From Hypoxylon rubiginosum (taxonomy: Eukaryota > Ascomycota > Sordariomycetes > Xylariales > Hypoxylaceae): 64,000 bases of DNA. Within the stretch, counting starts at the first letter, position 1, and each line of letters starts with the position of its first letter. The stretch is from positions 868,001 to 932,000 of the forward strand of contig CADCXA010000050.1 of the NCBI GenBank assembly GCA_902806565.1. Reading direction: 5' to 3'. The notes under the pieces are model-generated. The model ran no database searches. It was not told the DNA's origin and saw only the letters and a list, made by a program, of their open reading frames with translations. This document shows positions 45,636 through 57,725 of this stretch, in pieces. A program made the position numbers and the translations under genes.

Positions 45636-47211
45636 ATGGCTGCTAAGAAAACTTTCTTTTCCCTTAGCCAGGTGGGCGACTCTCCTATGGCGCTTCTTCT
45701 GCGCCGTTTCCGTTGGCTGCTTTTAGCTATCGTCTTTATCTTCGTAACCTACTCCCTCTTCGGCGATGTGAAGTCAACATTTGAAAAGCCCGCTATCGCA
45801 CAACCGGATGGAGAGTCCGCGAAACTACCTACTGATCCGACAATTCCAGGATCTGGTGAAGAGGCCTGGGCATTTGACCTGGAAAGAGATGGCCTCAACT
45901 ATGGACTATCCGACGGCCAATGCGAGGTATGTGGTCCACTCCTAGATCTAGATACTGTCCAGATCGGCGAATCATTTAGAAGCTAATATTCGTTACACAA
46001 CAGAGCGCATTCCCCGACTTATACCAAGAACTCGACCGTGCTCGCGATTTTCTTCTAAACCAGAACCGACGAATCAAAGAGACCGACCTCAAGCTAGACG
46101 CGAAAGGCGACTACACTGGCCTCCAACATGGCGAATTCCACGCCATGATTTCGAATGGCGAATTATACGTGATCAAGGAGAGGAAAGGCGAGCCAGATCG
46201 CTCCCGAGGCCTTGCCGCGCTCGCCAATATGTATCGCGCCATCACCGCTATGCCAGATCCCCGCTTGCTCCCAAACATCGAGTTCATCGTCGATATCGAG
46301 GACCAAGCTGCTAGGGGCGAGAAGGACCCTAAGCGCATCAGGTGGGCTTGGGCGCGCGAGGAGAAAAATGAATGGCTATGGGTCATGCCCGATTTCGACG
46401 GATGGAGCTATCCAGACGATGGCGTAGGGTCCTACACGCAGTTCCGCGAGGACGTGCTTGAGATAGAGAACGAATTTTCGAACGGGTGGGATGGCAAAGA
46501 AGACAAGTTGTGCTGGCGAGGCAGTTTATCAGTCAACCGTAAACTACGAACCGCGCTGGTAGAAGCTTCGATGGGAAACGACTGGAACGATGTCGAGGCC
46601 ATCGATTGGCACAACCGCTCTAATATCCTCGACATGCGAGACTTCTGCCGTTATAAGTACGTTGCGCATACTGAGGGCAATTCGTGGAGCGGACGGCTAC
46701 GCTATCTTCACAACTGCAACAGCGTTCCAGTCGTTCATAAGCTCAACTACATTTTCCACTACCACCCGCTTCTGAAGGATAGTGGCCCTCAGCAGGTATG
46801 CCCCCTTAATATCACCAACCTTGCGACTTAAGCATGCCGGATATAACTAACAGCTGTGTGAACTAGAACTACGTCAAAGTAAATCGCGACTGGTCTGACC
46901 TGAAGGCGCAGATGGACGGACTCTTGGCGGATCCCGATCGAGCGCGGCAGATCGCTCAAGAGTCGACGAAGGTATTCCGAGATCGCTACCTAACCCCGGC
47001 CGCCGAGGCGTGTTATTGGCGGCGCATGATCCATAACTGGCGTGCCGTGATGGATTTTGAGCCGCGACGGTACGAGACTAAGAAAGACGGCACTAAAGTT
47101 AGGAGAGGTGTAAGCTGGGAGCGCTTCGCTTTCCGACAGAACCAGAGTTTTGAGCACGGATTCTTCGAACCGGACGGCGATAACGATGACGACGACGATG
47201 GAAGCAAGTGA
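45636..47211 (+). CDS. GT90 (CAP10-type) glycosyltransferase
   Basis: Three exons, 45636-45926, 46004-46795 and 46867-47211, all phase 0, give 475 aa. A type II signal anchor near the N-terminus (FRWLLLAIVFIFVTYSLFGD) places the enzyme in the Golgi lumen. The catalytic region carries GT90/CAP10 landmarks: NIEFIVDIEDQ, EWLWVMPDFDGW, DKLCWRGSLSVNRKLRTAL, CRYKYVAHTEGNSWSGRLRY followed by LHNCNSVPVVHKLNY, and FRDRYLTPAAEACYWRRM. Relatives include Cryptococcus Cap10 and Cxt1 (xylosyltransferase) and animal POGLUT1. Donor sugar and acceptor cannot be told from sequence. The C-terminus is an acidic run (GDNDDDDDGSK). Introns are 77 and 71 nt. Confidence 0.92.
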
Positions 47212-47736
47212 GCTCATCCTCCATATCCAAGCAGCGATGGAAACCACTTCCATATCACCCACCACTCCACTCGAAAGAGTGAGACCCTAAATACTCCTAC
47301 CTCTACAGTACGAAAAGCAAGCGGCCATCACGGATTAGTTTAGGGGCTAGTCGGCAACGTGCGACTGCGAAGTTAACCTACAAGCCATCTAGCAATAACC
47401 GATTAGAGCGGCACGGGACACGTATAGAGTAAAAGTAAGGTGTATAGGACCATAACATTATGGTCAGGCTGAGTCGTCGCAATACGAATGGACTTAATGG
47501 ATTGTCTATAGAGTTGGAAAAGAGCACAGCGAGAGATTCCAAAGGGACCAATCATGCTAGGTACTTCTCGATACCATTTTTGGTCTAATTGTCGCGAGAC
47601 CATGAGCTCTCCGATAATATCTGCCGAGCTGAAATCAGATTCGGCCGACACTGCATTTTAGTTAATGTTAATACACATTGATACCGCCCACCGTACAGAG
47701 TGATGAAATTTAGCCTTAGCCTCAGCCTAGCCTAGC
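47212..47736. other. Intergenic between convergent genes
   Basis: 3' regions of GT90 and carbonic anhydrase. It contains a CCTAGCCTAGCCTAGCC short repeat at 47727-47744. No gene seen. Confidence 0.5.
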
Positions 47737-48420
47737 CTAGCCTTCCGTGAGGTTGTAAATCTTCTGGATGCTATGCAGCATCGCCTCGTGATCGACCTTG
47801 AGGTCCTTGAGCAGGCCGTCCTCGAAGCCGAACACCCAGCCGTGCACGATGGGGAAGTTGTTCTTGGCGTACGACTGCTGGACGGCGGCGGTCTTGATGA
47901 CGTTGCGGCACTGCTCGACGACGCTGAGCTCGACGAGGCGGTCGTAGCGGGCGGCCTCGTCGGCGATGGCGTCGAGCTCCTTCTCGTAGAGGCGGTAGAC
48001 GTCCCGGATGTTCCGAAGCCAGGGGTTGAGGAGGCCGAGGTCCTTGGGGGACATGGCGGCTTTCACGCCGCCGCAGCCGTAGTGGCCGCACACGACGACG
48101 TGCTTGACCTGTAGGTGGCGGACGGCGTACTCGATGACGCTCATGACGTTGAGGTCGGTGTTGACGACGAGGTTGGCGATGTTGCGGTGCACGAAGGCGT
48201 CTCCGGGGCCCAGGCCCGTGATCATCTCGGCCGGGATCCGCGAGTCGCTGCAGCCGATCCACAGGTACTCGGGGGTCTGGCCCGCCGACAGCTTCGCGAA
48301 GAAGGCCGGGTCCTTGCGCCGCTGCTCGGCCGCCCACGCGCTGTTGTGCTCGAAGACGCGCTCGTGCGTCTGCTCGAGGTACTTGGAGATGTCCGACTGA
48401 GACATGCTGCCGCCGCGCCA

Positions 48421-48451
<31 letters not shown>

Positions 48452-48687
48452 TTACCGTGCGAGTGTGAGTGCGGGTGGGAGCACGAAGACGAAGTGGGTT
48501 TTGAGGAGGAGCTGCTGCTGCTGCTGCCGGAGTTGGGACTTGAGCTTGAGCTTGTTATGTACCTCCTCTGTGGTGGAAAGTTGTGGGTTTGCTGGGGGAT
48601 GGCGGAGTAGCAGAAGCAGGCTCGTCGTGCTGATGACAGTACCGATGACAGTAAGTAGTGGCGACCCACACGCGCTTTATGGAGCAT
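47737..48687 (-). CDS. Beta-class carbonic anhydrase (Nce103-like)
   Basis: One exon of 316 aa. Zinc ligands and the Asp-Arg dyad are present: Cys146, Asp148 and Arg150 in WIGCSDSRIP, and His202 and Cys205 in VCGHYGCGGVK. The enzyme hydrates CO2 to bicarbonate, needed for carboxylations in ambient air. The first 94 residues precede the family core: a basic Arg/Ser start (MLHKARVGRHYLLSS) that looks like a mitochondrial presequence, then long Ser runs and HPHSHSHG. A second ATG at 48405 (MSQSDISKYLEQTHERV) begins exactly at the conserved core, so two forms, mitochondrial and cytosolic, are possible. The Ser tract is coded by a GCT/CTG-type microsatellite at 48416-48452. Confident of function; targeting is inferred. 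Confidence 0.93.
48416..48452. repeat. Trinucleotide (CTG/CAG-type) microsatellite inside the carbonic anhydrase gene
   Basis: CTG repeats with one CTA interruption on the plus strand, read as Ser codons (AGC) on the coding minus strand. Length variation here would change the Ser run before the second ATG. Confidence 0.85.
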
Positions 48688-50192
48688 CAGGCCTCTCTCA
48701 CTCTCTCACTCATGTGTATGGTTGCAGCTGCGGGTAGAAGAGCAAAAGGAGAGAAGAAGAAAAAAAGGAGCACCGGTTCGGTTACTAAGGAACTTGCAGC
48801 TGAGGCTCTATGCAGGCTATGCAAGCTTAGGTATCTGGCTATGTAGGTCAGATTTGTTGAGACCGCCGAGAACTAGTAAAAGACGCCAGCGACGTCAATG
48901 GTGGGGGATCTACGGAAGTGAGTCGGCATCTTTTGTGCTACGTTATTTTATTTTTTCACACCGTCTCTTTTTTAACTCAAATCTCTTTTTGTTAACTTTT
49001 GAAGCTTGAGCAGCCTGACTTGAGTCTTAATCATATCTACATGTATACATAGGTATTTTCAAAGCCTTTATGATTATTATTTCTTTACCCCTTTTTAACC
49101 CATGATCTAGTGGCCAAGATAAAAGGATGGTACCAGATGAAAGTTCCGGAGGATTCGAGGAGGAGTTCCAGTGGCTTAAGACAAGAATGAGAGATTTTTA
49201 AGAAATGCGTAGCCATTCCAAGATTTCGTCACCGATAAACTACAGTCACCCCTCTAGTGTATTCCTCCTTGCATCTCTAGGCACATAAAGAACTTGGCAA
49301 CGCATGCGGCCATATCATAGGCTAAGAACTAATAGCTCTAGTGTTTATCTAGTCGGCATGAAGTGCTATCAGTGTTATCACGTCAGCGATTGCTGATTTG
49401 ACAACTTATGTACTCACTCAGCTACTCTCTATAGGAGGTATGTAAGTCACTTACTCCCTAAAACTCTCACCCATGTGCTAGTACAATCATTCACTGAGAT
49501 GGCGGTTATTCGTATTCTCTCCAGGTATGCGGCAAGTGTCAGATACAACTATGAATTCCGTGAGATGATCGCGCCCTCCTCGGAGTCAGCATACACTATG
49601 CTTTTTAGGGGTGAATCAAGAGAATAGTAAAACATCTCGCGCGCGACGACTGGCTAATCTTTACGCCAAGAAGCCGAGTAGTTTCACATAACTTCGGATC
49701 CTTCGCGTGGAGAGATCAGACATGCATTCCGGCATTAGACTCGGTCGAGTATCATTACGAAGTTGAAAAGACAAGACAATAAAGGATCAAGCCAAGATAT
49801 ATGGGGGCGATGCTCTTTATTGTACAGCATGTATTGCGTATGCACTACTGAGACAAGCCGACGTATGGTAGGTGCTACAATATTCGTCCACCAGTTACGA
49901 ATCTCTATTGATATATGATAGACACCCTTCTTGACCTTTCAGCTCCTAGCTTCAGACGTAGAGGCTGCCTGCCTCTCATAAAATTCAATGAAGCCTAAAA
50001 TCTCCAGTCTGTTCGGCGTCTTTGCGCTAGATCCAATCCACTCCACGATAAAGCCCTATCTTGCCCCTATTTATTATTCACAATAATATTTTAACAAGTT
50101 TAAGCGTTGTCGAAATTCGAACATGCTGAAACATCAGTAGCTAATAAGGTGACGAGATACTAAGACTGAAAAATAATGACAGGAGGGAATAG
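48688..50192. other. Gene-poor DNA
   Basis: Upstream region of carbonic anhydrase, then AT-rich sequence with no coding signal. Confidence 0.5.
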
Positions 50193-50204
50193 AAAAAAAT
50201 AAAA
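50193..50204 (-). terminator. Pol III terminator of tRNA-Asn
   Basis: On the minus strand two T runs (TTTT, then seven T) follow about 11 bases after the tRNA 3' end, the normal RNA polymerase III stop signal. Confidence 0.7.
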
Positions 50205-50214
50205 TAAATAGAAC

Positions 50215-50298
50215 CTGCCCATCCTGGGGTCGAACCAGGGATCTTCTGATTTTTTGTTTGCTAACAGTCAGACGCCTTGACCACTGGGCCAATGGGCA
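50215..50298 (-). tRNA. tRNA-Asn (GTT) with 11-nt intron
   Basis: On the minus strand the acceptor strands TGCCCAT and ATGGGCA pair fully, with discriminator G. The D-arm is GCCCAGTGGTCAAGGC, the anticodon stem TCTGA/TCAGA, and the T-arm CCTGG-TTCGACC-CCAGG. The loop has 18 bases: CT-GTT-A, then an intron GCAAACAAAAA at 50251-50261 after position 37, then A. Removing it leaves a 73-base tRNA. The sequence around the anticodon (GACTGTTA...ATC, GGCG, AAGATC) matches fungal tRNA-Asn. A and B boxes are internal and standard. Confidence 0.93.
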
Positions 50299-51401
50299 TT
50301 GGGGGCTTTCTCTGCTATTAGCGTTTCTATACCTCATCTCATGATAGACAGCGACCCACCGCGACCTATATGATTCTCCGGAGATACTTGTCGCGAATGA
50401 CAGTGCAAGCTATTGCAGAATATCCTCATCTTTATTCGTACATGCGTCCTAAGCATGCGGCATTCCTTCTATCTATCTACCTGAGTTCCATGCCCCTATT
50501 TTTACATTCCCTCGCACCATATGACGAGGACTGCAGTCAGTCCATTTTCTGAGTGGCTAGGAATAAGTAATGACCGGGATGAGGTACCTAGATAGTCATA
50601 TACTCGTTAGGAATGGTTGTGGACATAAGAAATGAGCAACACTTAGCATGTTGACAGTTAAGATCTTACCCCTATTGTATGAGAAATGATGGAGGTAGGA
50701 GAAACACTATTTTGCAATTTAAGAAATATACCAACATACACTTCGTTCTGTCTGTTGACTGGCCCTCACACCGTAATTATCTAGGTATATTCAAGTCACA
50801 TTGTTAATGGAAACCAACTACTTATACTTAAACGGCAATAACTATTTCTAGAATGCAACTTCACCAAAGCAAGTTACATTAAACCGAGATTAAGGAAGAG
50901 TATTGGTTCTTTACCTAGTTGAGTACTGACTTATCGGCTGCTAATTCCCCCCCCCCCCCCCCCCCCCCCCCCTTTTTCCTCCTGGGAGAGCATCATCACA
51001 TAATCAGTGCCATTGAACTAAGCTCCCACCCGTGGTCTCGGGGAAAATAAAAAGGATTCTACATTCAAGGTCCTTAACTCAACCTATCCTGCATAATTAC
51101 CTAGGTACCGGGGAAATTTCCTTCTGCATTGAACCTGAGCTTTCATAACCTGACAGGTCACGATGGCACACAACACGCCCCTACTAATTCTCACTGTAAA
51201 GACCGAGTAATGCAAGAAACTGTTGTTAATAGCTCCCTAGCAGTAGACCTGCCTGCCGAGAGTAGTAAATACCAGGTTACAGTGAGGTCTATATATTTAC
51301 TGGAGATATATACATACTATATATAGCCGTGTTTTGTACCCGCTACCATTCCGATGGATAGGTGAGATCTACAGCAAAATCCTTTTGTTCACCATCCGCA
51401 T
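50299..51401. other. Gene-poor DNA
   Basis: Between tRNA-Asn and the beta-glucosidase 3' end. It includes a long poly-C run and a CCTAGGTACC motif at 51099-51108. No gene seen. Confidence 0.5.
50947..50972. repeat. Poly-C homopolymer, 26 bases
   Basis: An unbroken run of C followed by five T. The exact length may be a sequencing estimate. Confidence 0.9.
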
Positions 51402-53787
51402 CTAAACAGAGTCGAGGGTGCCCGACAGCCGGATGTCACGGCTGCTCGCGCCGACGCTGAAGGTGAACGTGCCCTCGGGAACAACCCATTCCTTCTGCGC
51501 GACGTCCCAGATACTTATGTCGCGCCTCCTGATGTTGAATGCCGCGACGTCGGAGGCACCTGGCTCCAAGGCCAGCTTCTCGAACCCGCGGAGCTGTTTC
51601 GGAGGCGCCGCCGCGGACTCGGGGAAGCCTATATACAGCTGTGCGACCTCGGCACCTTGGACGGCGCCGGTGTTGGCGACGGTGACGGTGACGGTTATTA
51701 TCGTCTCCCAAAGGTCGGCACGGCCTCCGGAGATGATATCTCCTGTTGCGGGACCGGCGTTGGGCCGTCCGTCGACAAATATATCGGAGTAGGTGAAGTT
51801 AGTGTATGCTATTGGGAATGTTAGTCGGGATTGCCTTTAGATAGAATTCCAGGCAGAGAGCGATAACTCACACAAGCCGTAGCCGAATTCGTAGCGGGGC
51901 TCGATTTCATCGCGGTCGAATTTGCGGTAGTCGACGTATAACCCTTCTTTGTAGTCGTCATTGCCACTGACGACCTGGATGCCGTAGTCGCTAGCGGATT
52001 TAGCGATGGTGTAGGGCAATTTCCCGGAAGGACTGGCATCTCCGTAAAGGATATCGACGAGCGCATTTCCATTCTCTTGGGCCGGAAGACCAGCCCAGAC
52101 GATCGCTTTGACACTCGGCTGGGCGAGAATTGTCTCGAGGATGACAGGTCCGACCGAGTGTATGACCACAATTACGTTCTCATTTGCTGCTGCGACAGCC
52201 TTAACGAGCTCATTGCCGTTGTGCCAAGGGTCAAGGTTGTTGCGATCGCCCGCGTTGTTTTCCACCGTGATGTAGCCTTCACCACTGTCCGAGGTGATAA
52301 ATACGATTGCGACGTCGGCGCCGTTAACCGCTGAGCCTACAGCACTGGTACTGTCAGATGCTGACATGCTGATTTGCGTCCCGTCCGCCTGAGCACGGGT
52401 CTTGATAGCCGCATCAGGGGCGCTGAAGTAAGCATAGGAAGCCGTGCCGGAGCCCCAACCCATTCCAAGAGCACCGGTGTTGCATCCCTGGTCGGTGCAG
52501 GAGTTCATACCCTGAGGGTTGACGACTGCAGCGGATCCAACCAACCCGAGCTTGGCAGGCTTCTTTAAGGGGAGAATGCTGTCGTCGTTCTTCAGGAGAA
52601 CAATTCCGTCTCTGGCTGTGGCACGGATGTTGGTCTTGTGGGTTCCTTGTACGCTGGCCTTGAGGTTGGTTGCAGGGTAGCCGCTGTCTTGGCCGAGAAC
52701 GTACCACGCTGCTAAGACACGGCGAACCATGTCGTCGAGTCGGGATTGCGGCACCTCTCCGCTGTTTACGGCCTGAGTCAGTTTCGAACCCCAAAAGACC
52801 GATCCGCCGTTGAAGTCAGAGCCAGGCATCGTCATATCCAATCCAGCTGTCGCGGCGGGGCTAGTCGAGTGCTGCGCATTCCAGTCCGTCATTATGTATC
52901 CTTGGAAGCCCAGCTCTTTCTTTAGGATAGTATCCATAACGTAAGGGCTGCATCATCTAGAGTCAGCAGTTTCCAAATGAGTGGCTCTCCTACGTGATAC
53001 GTATATACTCAACAGATTCATAAATGCTAGTTCCTATGCTCAATGAACGGGCAGGTAACACGCTGTCTTAAAAAAAGGGATAATAGATCGAGAAGTCAAT
53101 AACTCACTTCTCGCAGGCCCAGGTGCCGTTGATTTTATTATAAGAGCACATAACCGACACGACCTCGGAATGTACGGCGTCTGCAAAGGGCCAGAGGTAG
53201 AGTTCGTGCAGCGTTCGGTCATCGACGTTCGAACTCATGGTCTCACGGTTGAGCTCCTGTTCGTTAAGGATATAGTGTTTCGCATTGGCCTGAACACCAA
53301 CGCTCTGCATACCCTCAATGGTTTCTGCCATCGCGATACCTTGCAGGTAGGGATCCGCTCCGAAACCCTCCCAATTCCGTCCACCGGCTGGGTTCTTACC
53401 AAGAGGGCCGGCAACAGGTCCAAGTAGCACGTGAACGCCGACACCTTTTGTTTCCTCGGCCATGAACTGTCCGCGTTCCCTCATCAAGGCGCGATCCCAA
53501 GTGGCGGCGGCGTGTATGCCCGGGACGAAGGCATTTACACCTGTTGCGAACCTAACACCAAGCGGTCCATCTTGCAAGCACAGTTGGGGATAACTGATGG
53601 AGCCTACCGCTGCCGTGTTGCCAACGCAGGGACCTTTGTTCCAGCCGACTCCGGACACGATGTTGACTTTGTCATTTAGCGACAGCTTCGCTAGGGAAGC
53701 GTTGGCTTTTTCGTAAGCTGCCGTCCAGTCGATCGTCGCGGCCGAAGAGGCTGTAGCGAGCAGGGCAGCAAGGATTGGAGACCGCAT
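51402..53787 (-). CDS. GH3 beta-glucosidase, secreted
   Basis: Three exons, 53108-53787, 51872-52947 and 51402-51808, give 720 aa. The ATG at 53787 opens a signal peptide (MRSPILAALLATASSAA). Domain order is the GH3 N-terminal TIM barrel (CLQDGPLGVRFATG, GPVAGPLGKNPAGGRNWEGF, KHYILNEQE), nucleophile Asp248 in YIMTDWNAQHS, a C-terminal alpha/beta domain with likely acid/base Glu in SDSGEGYITVENNAGDRNNL, and a fibronectin-III-like domain ending in RGFEKLALEPGASDVAAFNI. It should release glucose from cello-oligosaccharides and other beta-glucosides outside the cell. Introns: 160 nt (donor GTGAGT, acceptor TGCAG), then 63 nt (GTGAGT, AATAG). The first intron is long but open to no better model. 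The length and fold fit the fungal bglL/bglM-type enzymes. Confidence 0.94.
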
Positions 53788-53868
53788 CGTTGGCGATTGA
53801 ACCGGGACTATAACAGGCGGCAAAGGTCATTCGCAAGGACCCAAGGTCTTCGGATGGTTCCCTTGAGC

Positions 53869-53876
53869 TTTATATG
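53869..53876 (-). promoter_or_regulatory. TATA box of the GH3 gene
   Basis: The minus strand reads CATATAAA, about 82-89 bases before the ATG at 53787, a normal place for a core promoter of a secreted hydrolase gene. Confidence 0.5.
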
Positions 53877-56329
53877 ATCTATTCGATATGCACATCTCCT
53901 CTGGCGAGGGCTGTCCGGTTCCACAACGTAATTTGCTACTCGGAAGCTTTCAAGAAGCATGGCGTCATGAAGACCCCGGATCTACCGAATCTGGAAATCA
54001 ACGGAGGAGCATCTCAGGAAGCAGATGGCGATGTCCTCCCGGGTTCCATGATTGCAATAGATTGATGCTCTTGTCCCATCTTGGCCCACGGCAGCTCCTC
54101 GGTCCCTGGTTCTTAACAAGTAGAAGATCTGCTTTCTCCATGCGGCCAGGTATGGGAATTTTCCCGAACGCTATGTTGCCATGTTTCATCAGTGGGAGAA
54201 GGGGAAAAGCATGGGTTGGTTCCGGGCCGCATTAGCCATATATTAATTAACCTGTCGTCAATGCCAGCGTTCACGCCACTTAACCTTGAATGCAACCACA
54301 CTTGGCTGCATATTTTTTTGAGATCCGGGACCACAGCCAAGCTCGCGGGCGGCTGATCTCCTGCCGATGCATCAATGAATATCTCATCGTACCTACATGT
54401 AGGTAAATATGCTCAGCCCTGGCCCTACTAATGCTACCAAGTACCTACCTGGTAGGTACTTAAGGTACCTAGATTACATTATCCGGCACACTTGCATTAG
54501 GAGCATCCGAGCAACGCATCCATCTGTAAATCCGACGGCACGCAAAGTAAAACTGCAGCTTATACTTTAATCGCTTGTAGGAAATTTCGCCATGTGAATT
54601 GCGTATTACATCAGATAGCATGCTGTCTGCGATACATGATATGCACCATATTGGAAGGGAGCAAGAATGTCCGGCGATGAATGACCGCCTACATAAGGTA
54701 GGTTCTGGGCTGTTACACGCTAATAAAGCAATGTATAAGCCGGATATAGGTGTCATTACGGGTTGCTGAAGCTGTGCACGAAGATAAAAGTGATCGAACC
54801 CGGAGTAGGTATATGTATGGGATGTTGAAGGACAAGCTTGTCATTGCTGTACAAGCATAGCAACACTGGATGACCTGCTGATTTTGTTAAGGCGACAGCT
54901 GGGAAATCAATCCATATAATGTCGAGAACCAACGAGCAATAAAGCCAGATATTAATACCGTGTTGGCACAGTTAGAGACGAGTACGGCCGTAAAAGGTGA
55001 TGAGGTTGATAAGAGGTACCTTAGGTACCTAGGTAATTTTCTTTATATGTGATAATTATGCTTCTAATAGTTATTTAGTGACCTGACCACTGTGGATAGG
55101 GGCTAGGCATGCTGGTAGATAGGGGCTGAGACAAGAGCACATATTTGTGCAATGATGGCCTTTAAAGCAGAAACAGTAAACTACAGATTTTGCTTAGGTC
55201 CACTGACTGGTATTTTGGATTAGGTACTCACATCTCTGAAAGAAGATAAAGTTAGAATTAGGTCGATAGGTGGGTAACACGTCCAGCTCGTCCTAACACG
55301 GGCCTGAAGTACAAGTAACACAATGCTAGGTTAGTGGGCCATTTACTGCAGTCCGCCCAAGCCAACGGTACCAAACTAGGATGCCAGGGTGCGGTTCAGG
55401 CAGTTCAGGGCGTTCAGGTTCTAGAATCCGCTTACGCGATACTACCTAGGTTACTCTATTTCAACTACAGATTTCTTCTGCTGCTTTGATATGCGATCCG
55501 AATCACCATGTGTTGCTAGTTCCTCTAAAAAGGGAAATTTCATCATATTAAAGGGTTGACATCTATCCGTACGAGATGCTTAGCCTTTCTAAGAATATGG
55601 CGGTGTTACCTAGGTTGCGTCACTCTGGTGGGAGCGCACCGTAAAGAGAAGCTGTACGCCACCAACAACACCAATACCAAGGTCCAATACCAAGGTCCAA
55701 ATACCACTAATGAACACCCTTCTGCCCTATCCCCGCCTATTCCATCCAACGGCCACATCTACCGAAGGCGCGTCGAAGAGAACCGTATACGAAGTGCGAG
55801 TGGGATGCCGTCAGGAGTTCTTACGACGTCGTTACCGACCTCGCATCCTTTGCCGCCGACCTACCTAGTACACGTGTGATGAGCGCCTGTCCTCCACCAA
55901 ATCGCGCCAAATACTTCCATAGCCTATCGCGCGTTTACGTCTCCGAATCCTTTGACACCCAGGTCCCGAACGTGACACCAGGAAGCGACCATCGGTCTTA
56001 TATTTTTACAGGGTAAGATGTATAATAATAAGTGAATTGTCAAGTGAATAACTAGATGAGAAAAAGAAATAGCTTTGAGGCTTTATTTATAGATGCTAAA
56101 TTTACTGTGCCACTTGGAAGAGATCCTTTGATCAATCCCGCCGGAAAGGGATAAGCACGTATAACAATAACAATGACTATTCAGATATATAGTCTTACAC
56201 ATGAAGTTTATTAAATTGAATATATATCATATATCATTTAATGCTGAGACACTACTAATAATACCTGCATAGGTAAAATCGTTATAACGTTACTATTTCT
56301 ACTTGTCTACTTATCTTTAACCACGGAAA
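53877..56329. other. Intergenic, no gene seen
   Basis: About 2.45 kb upstream of two divergent genes. It contains the densest cluster of TAGGTACCTA motifs (54391-54476 and 55014-55036), including a perfect 11-base inverted repeat, and a 13-base tandem duplication at 55671-55696. Short frames lack support. Confidence 0.5.
54439..54461. repeat. Perfect inverted repeat, 11-base arms with 1-base spacer
   Basis: AAGTACCTACC, T, GGTAGGTACTT. It belongs to the recurring intergenic motif set and lies about 650 bases upstream of the GH3 gene. Confidence 0.9.
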
Positions 56330-57725
56330 ATGAGTTTCAACAATTCAGTAGAAGCAAGCGAACAGGCCGCTGAAATTTCGACCATTTTTGGGGACAACCC
56401 ACGATTTCAAATGGTAAAAGTAGTCGCTTATGGGGCTTATGGCGCTGCGTTTCGTATTCGGGTTAACCATCCGGACTTGCCCAATGTACAGGACCTACTA
56501 ATAAAAAGAGCTTTTCCATATCGAGCGGCTAGGGACGCTTTGGTAACCGAGAAGAGAATCCTGGAGGTATGTACCTTTGAGAAAAGAACCTATGAATACC
56601 TAAATTCTACAAGAGCTAAGATGATAAACTGTGGTAGAGGTTGGCCGGCAATGAGCATATTGTACAAATTTACGATATCCCGGATAACCCTCTAGCGTCC
56701 GCCAGTCAACTAGACCAAAGAGAATGGATAATAATGGAATGGTTGGCACATGGCGAACTATACTCGTTCGTCAAGAAAGCGAATAGACAGCTAGAAACAG
56801 AAGGAAGACTCCCAAATCGCCTGCTTTGGAGTTTATTTTTATGCTGTAAGTCATCCGTGGACACATATAGCCACTAGGTGCCACCGCATTGGCTAACCAG
56901 GTGTATAGTAATAAGAGCCACTATAGCGTTGGGCGTACGTCGTGCCCATGGTATATACATACCTCCTAGATAGTCGGTGCTAATTCTCGGTTTTAGTATC
57001 CTGATTCTGGCGAACGAATACCATCTACGGGGCAATCATCAGGATTAGAGCATGGTGACCTCCATTCAGGCAACGGTACAGTAATAGACCACCATGCAAT
57101 AAACAATAGCAGAAACGCTAATTTGACCTCAGTTCTTCTTGGAGATCCTCCAATGGACGACGAGCATGAAATCGGACCAATATTGAAGTTCATCGACTTC
57201 GGCCTTGCGGAAGAGAGGCCGGCAGCAAGCAGAACCGTAGAACAAAGCAACGTCCGTGAAATCGGACAAGTGCGTAACTACTATAGTCTAAGCATACCAG
57301 TTCTCACCCGCAACAGCTAACAATCTTAATAGCTTATGGTTGAACTTATCAACATGCAAGACACGAGCCTTATCTGGGAGGAACCCAACGAGTTCAAATA
57401 TCAAGGCGAACTTCATCGAACCGATGCCAAAGTCTTCCCATTTCCTGAGGATGTCGATCCAGCCCTTCTGACTCTCGTCTGCGCCTGTATGATTACGAAC
57501 CCTTATAAGTGTCCGAACTTGGCTACCGTGCTTAGAAGCGTACAAAGAGGCTGCAGGAAGAGGGCAGCAGATTACGGAACTGACCCAATGGAACGGGACG
57601 AGGCTATTTCAAGTCTCTGGAAAGAACTCGTATATAATGCCCCTACTTCAGAAGAGGATCCCGGAGTAGTTTCAGATGACGAGCCTGACGACGAGCCTGA
57701 TGACGAGTCTGATGACGATATCTAA
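56330..57725 (+). CDS. Fungal protein-kinase-like protein
   Basis: Five exons, 56330-56566, 56638-56845, 56909-56934, 56997-57269 and 57333-57725, give 378 aa. Kinase landmarks are all present though divergent: a nucleotide loop (VAYGAYGAAFRIR), candidate ATP Lys59 in LLIKRAF, RLAGNEHIVQIYDIP, hinge REWIIMEWLAHGELY, catalytic EHGDLHSGN (Asp178, Asn183) and FIDFGLAEE (Asp224). HGDLH replaces the classic HRDLK, as in a family of fungal kinases that reads ...LVRACIAMAYPP... before this site; here LCLIRATIALG-YPDSGE is formed only after splicing a 26-nt microexon. The C-terminus is an acidic repeat (DDEPDDEPDDESDDDI). The fold looks active; substrate is unknown. Without the microexon the frame breaks, so an automated call may miss it. 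Confidence 0.85.

Noticed and set aside
47771..48337. A 188-aa minus frame and several plus frames within carbonic anhydrase
   Set aside because: Arg/Pro-rich shadows of a gene with intact zinc ligands.
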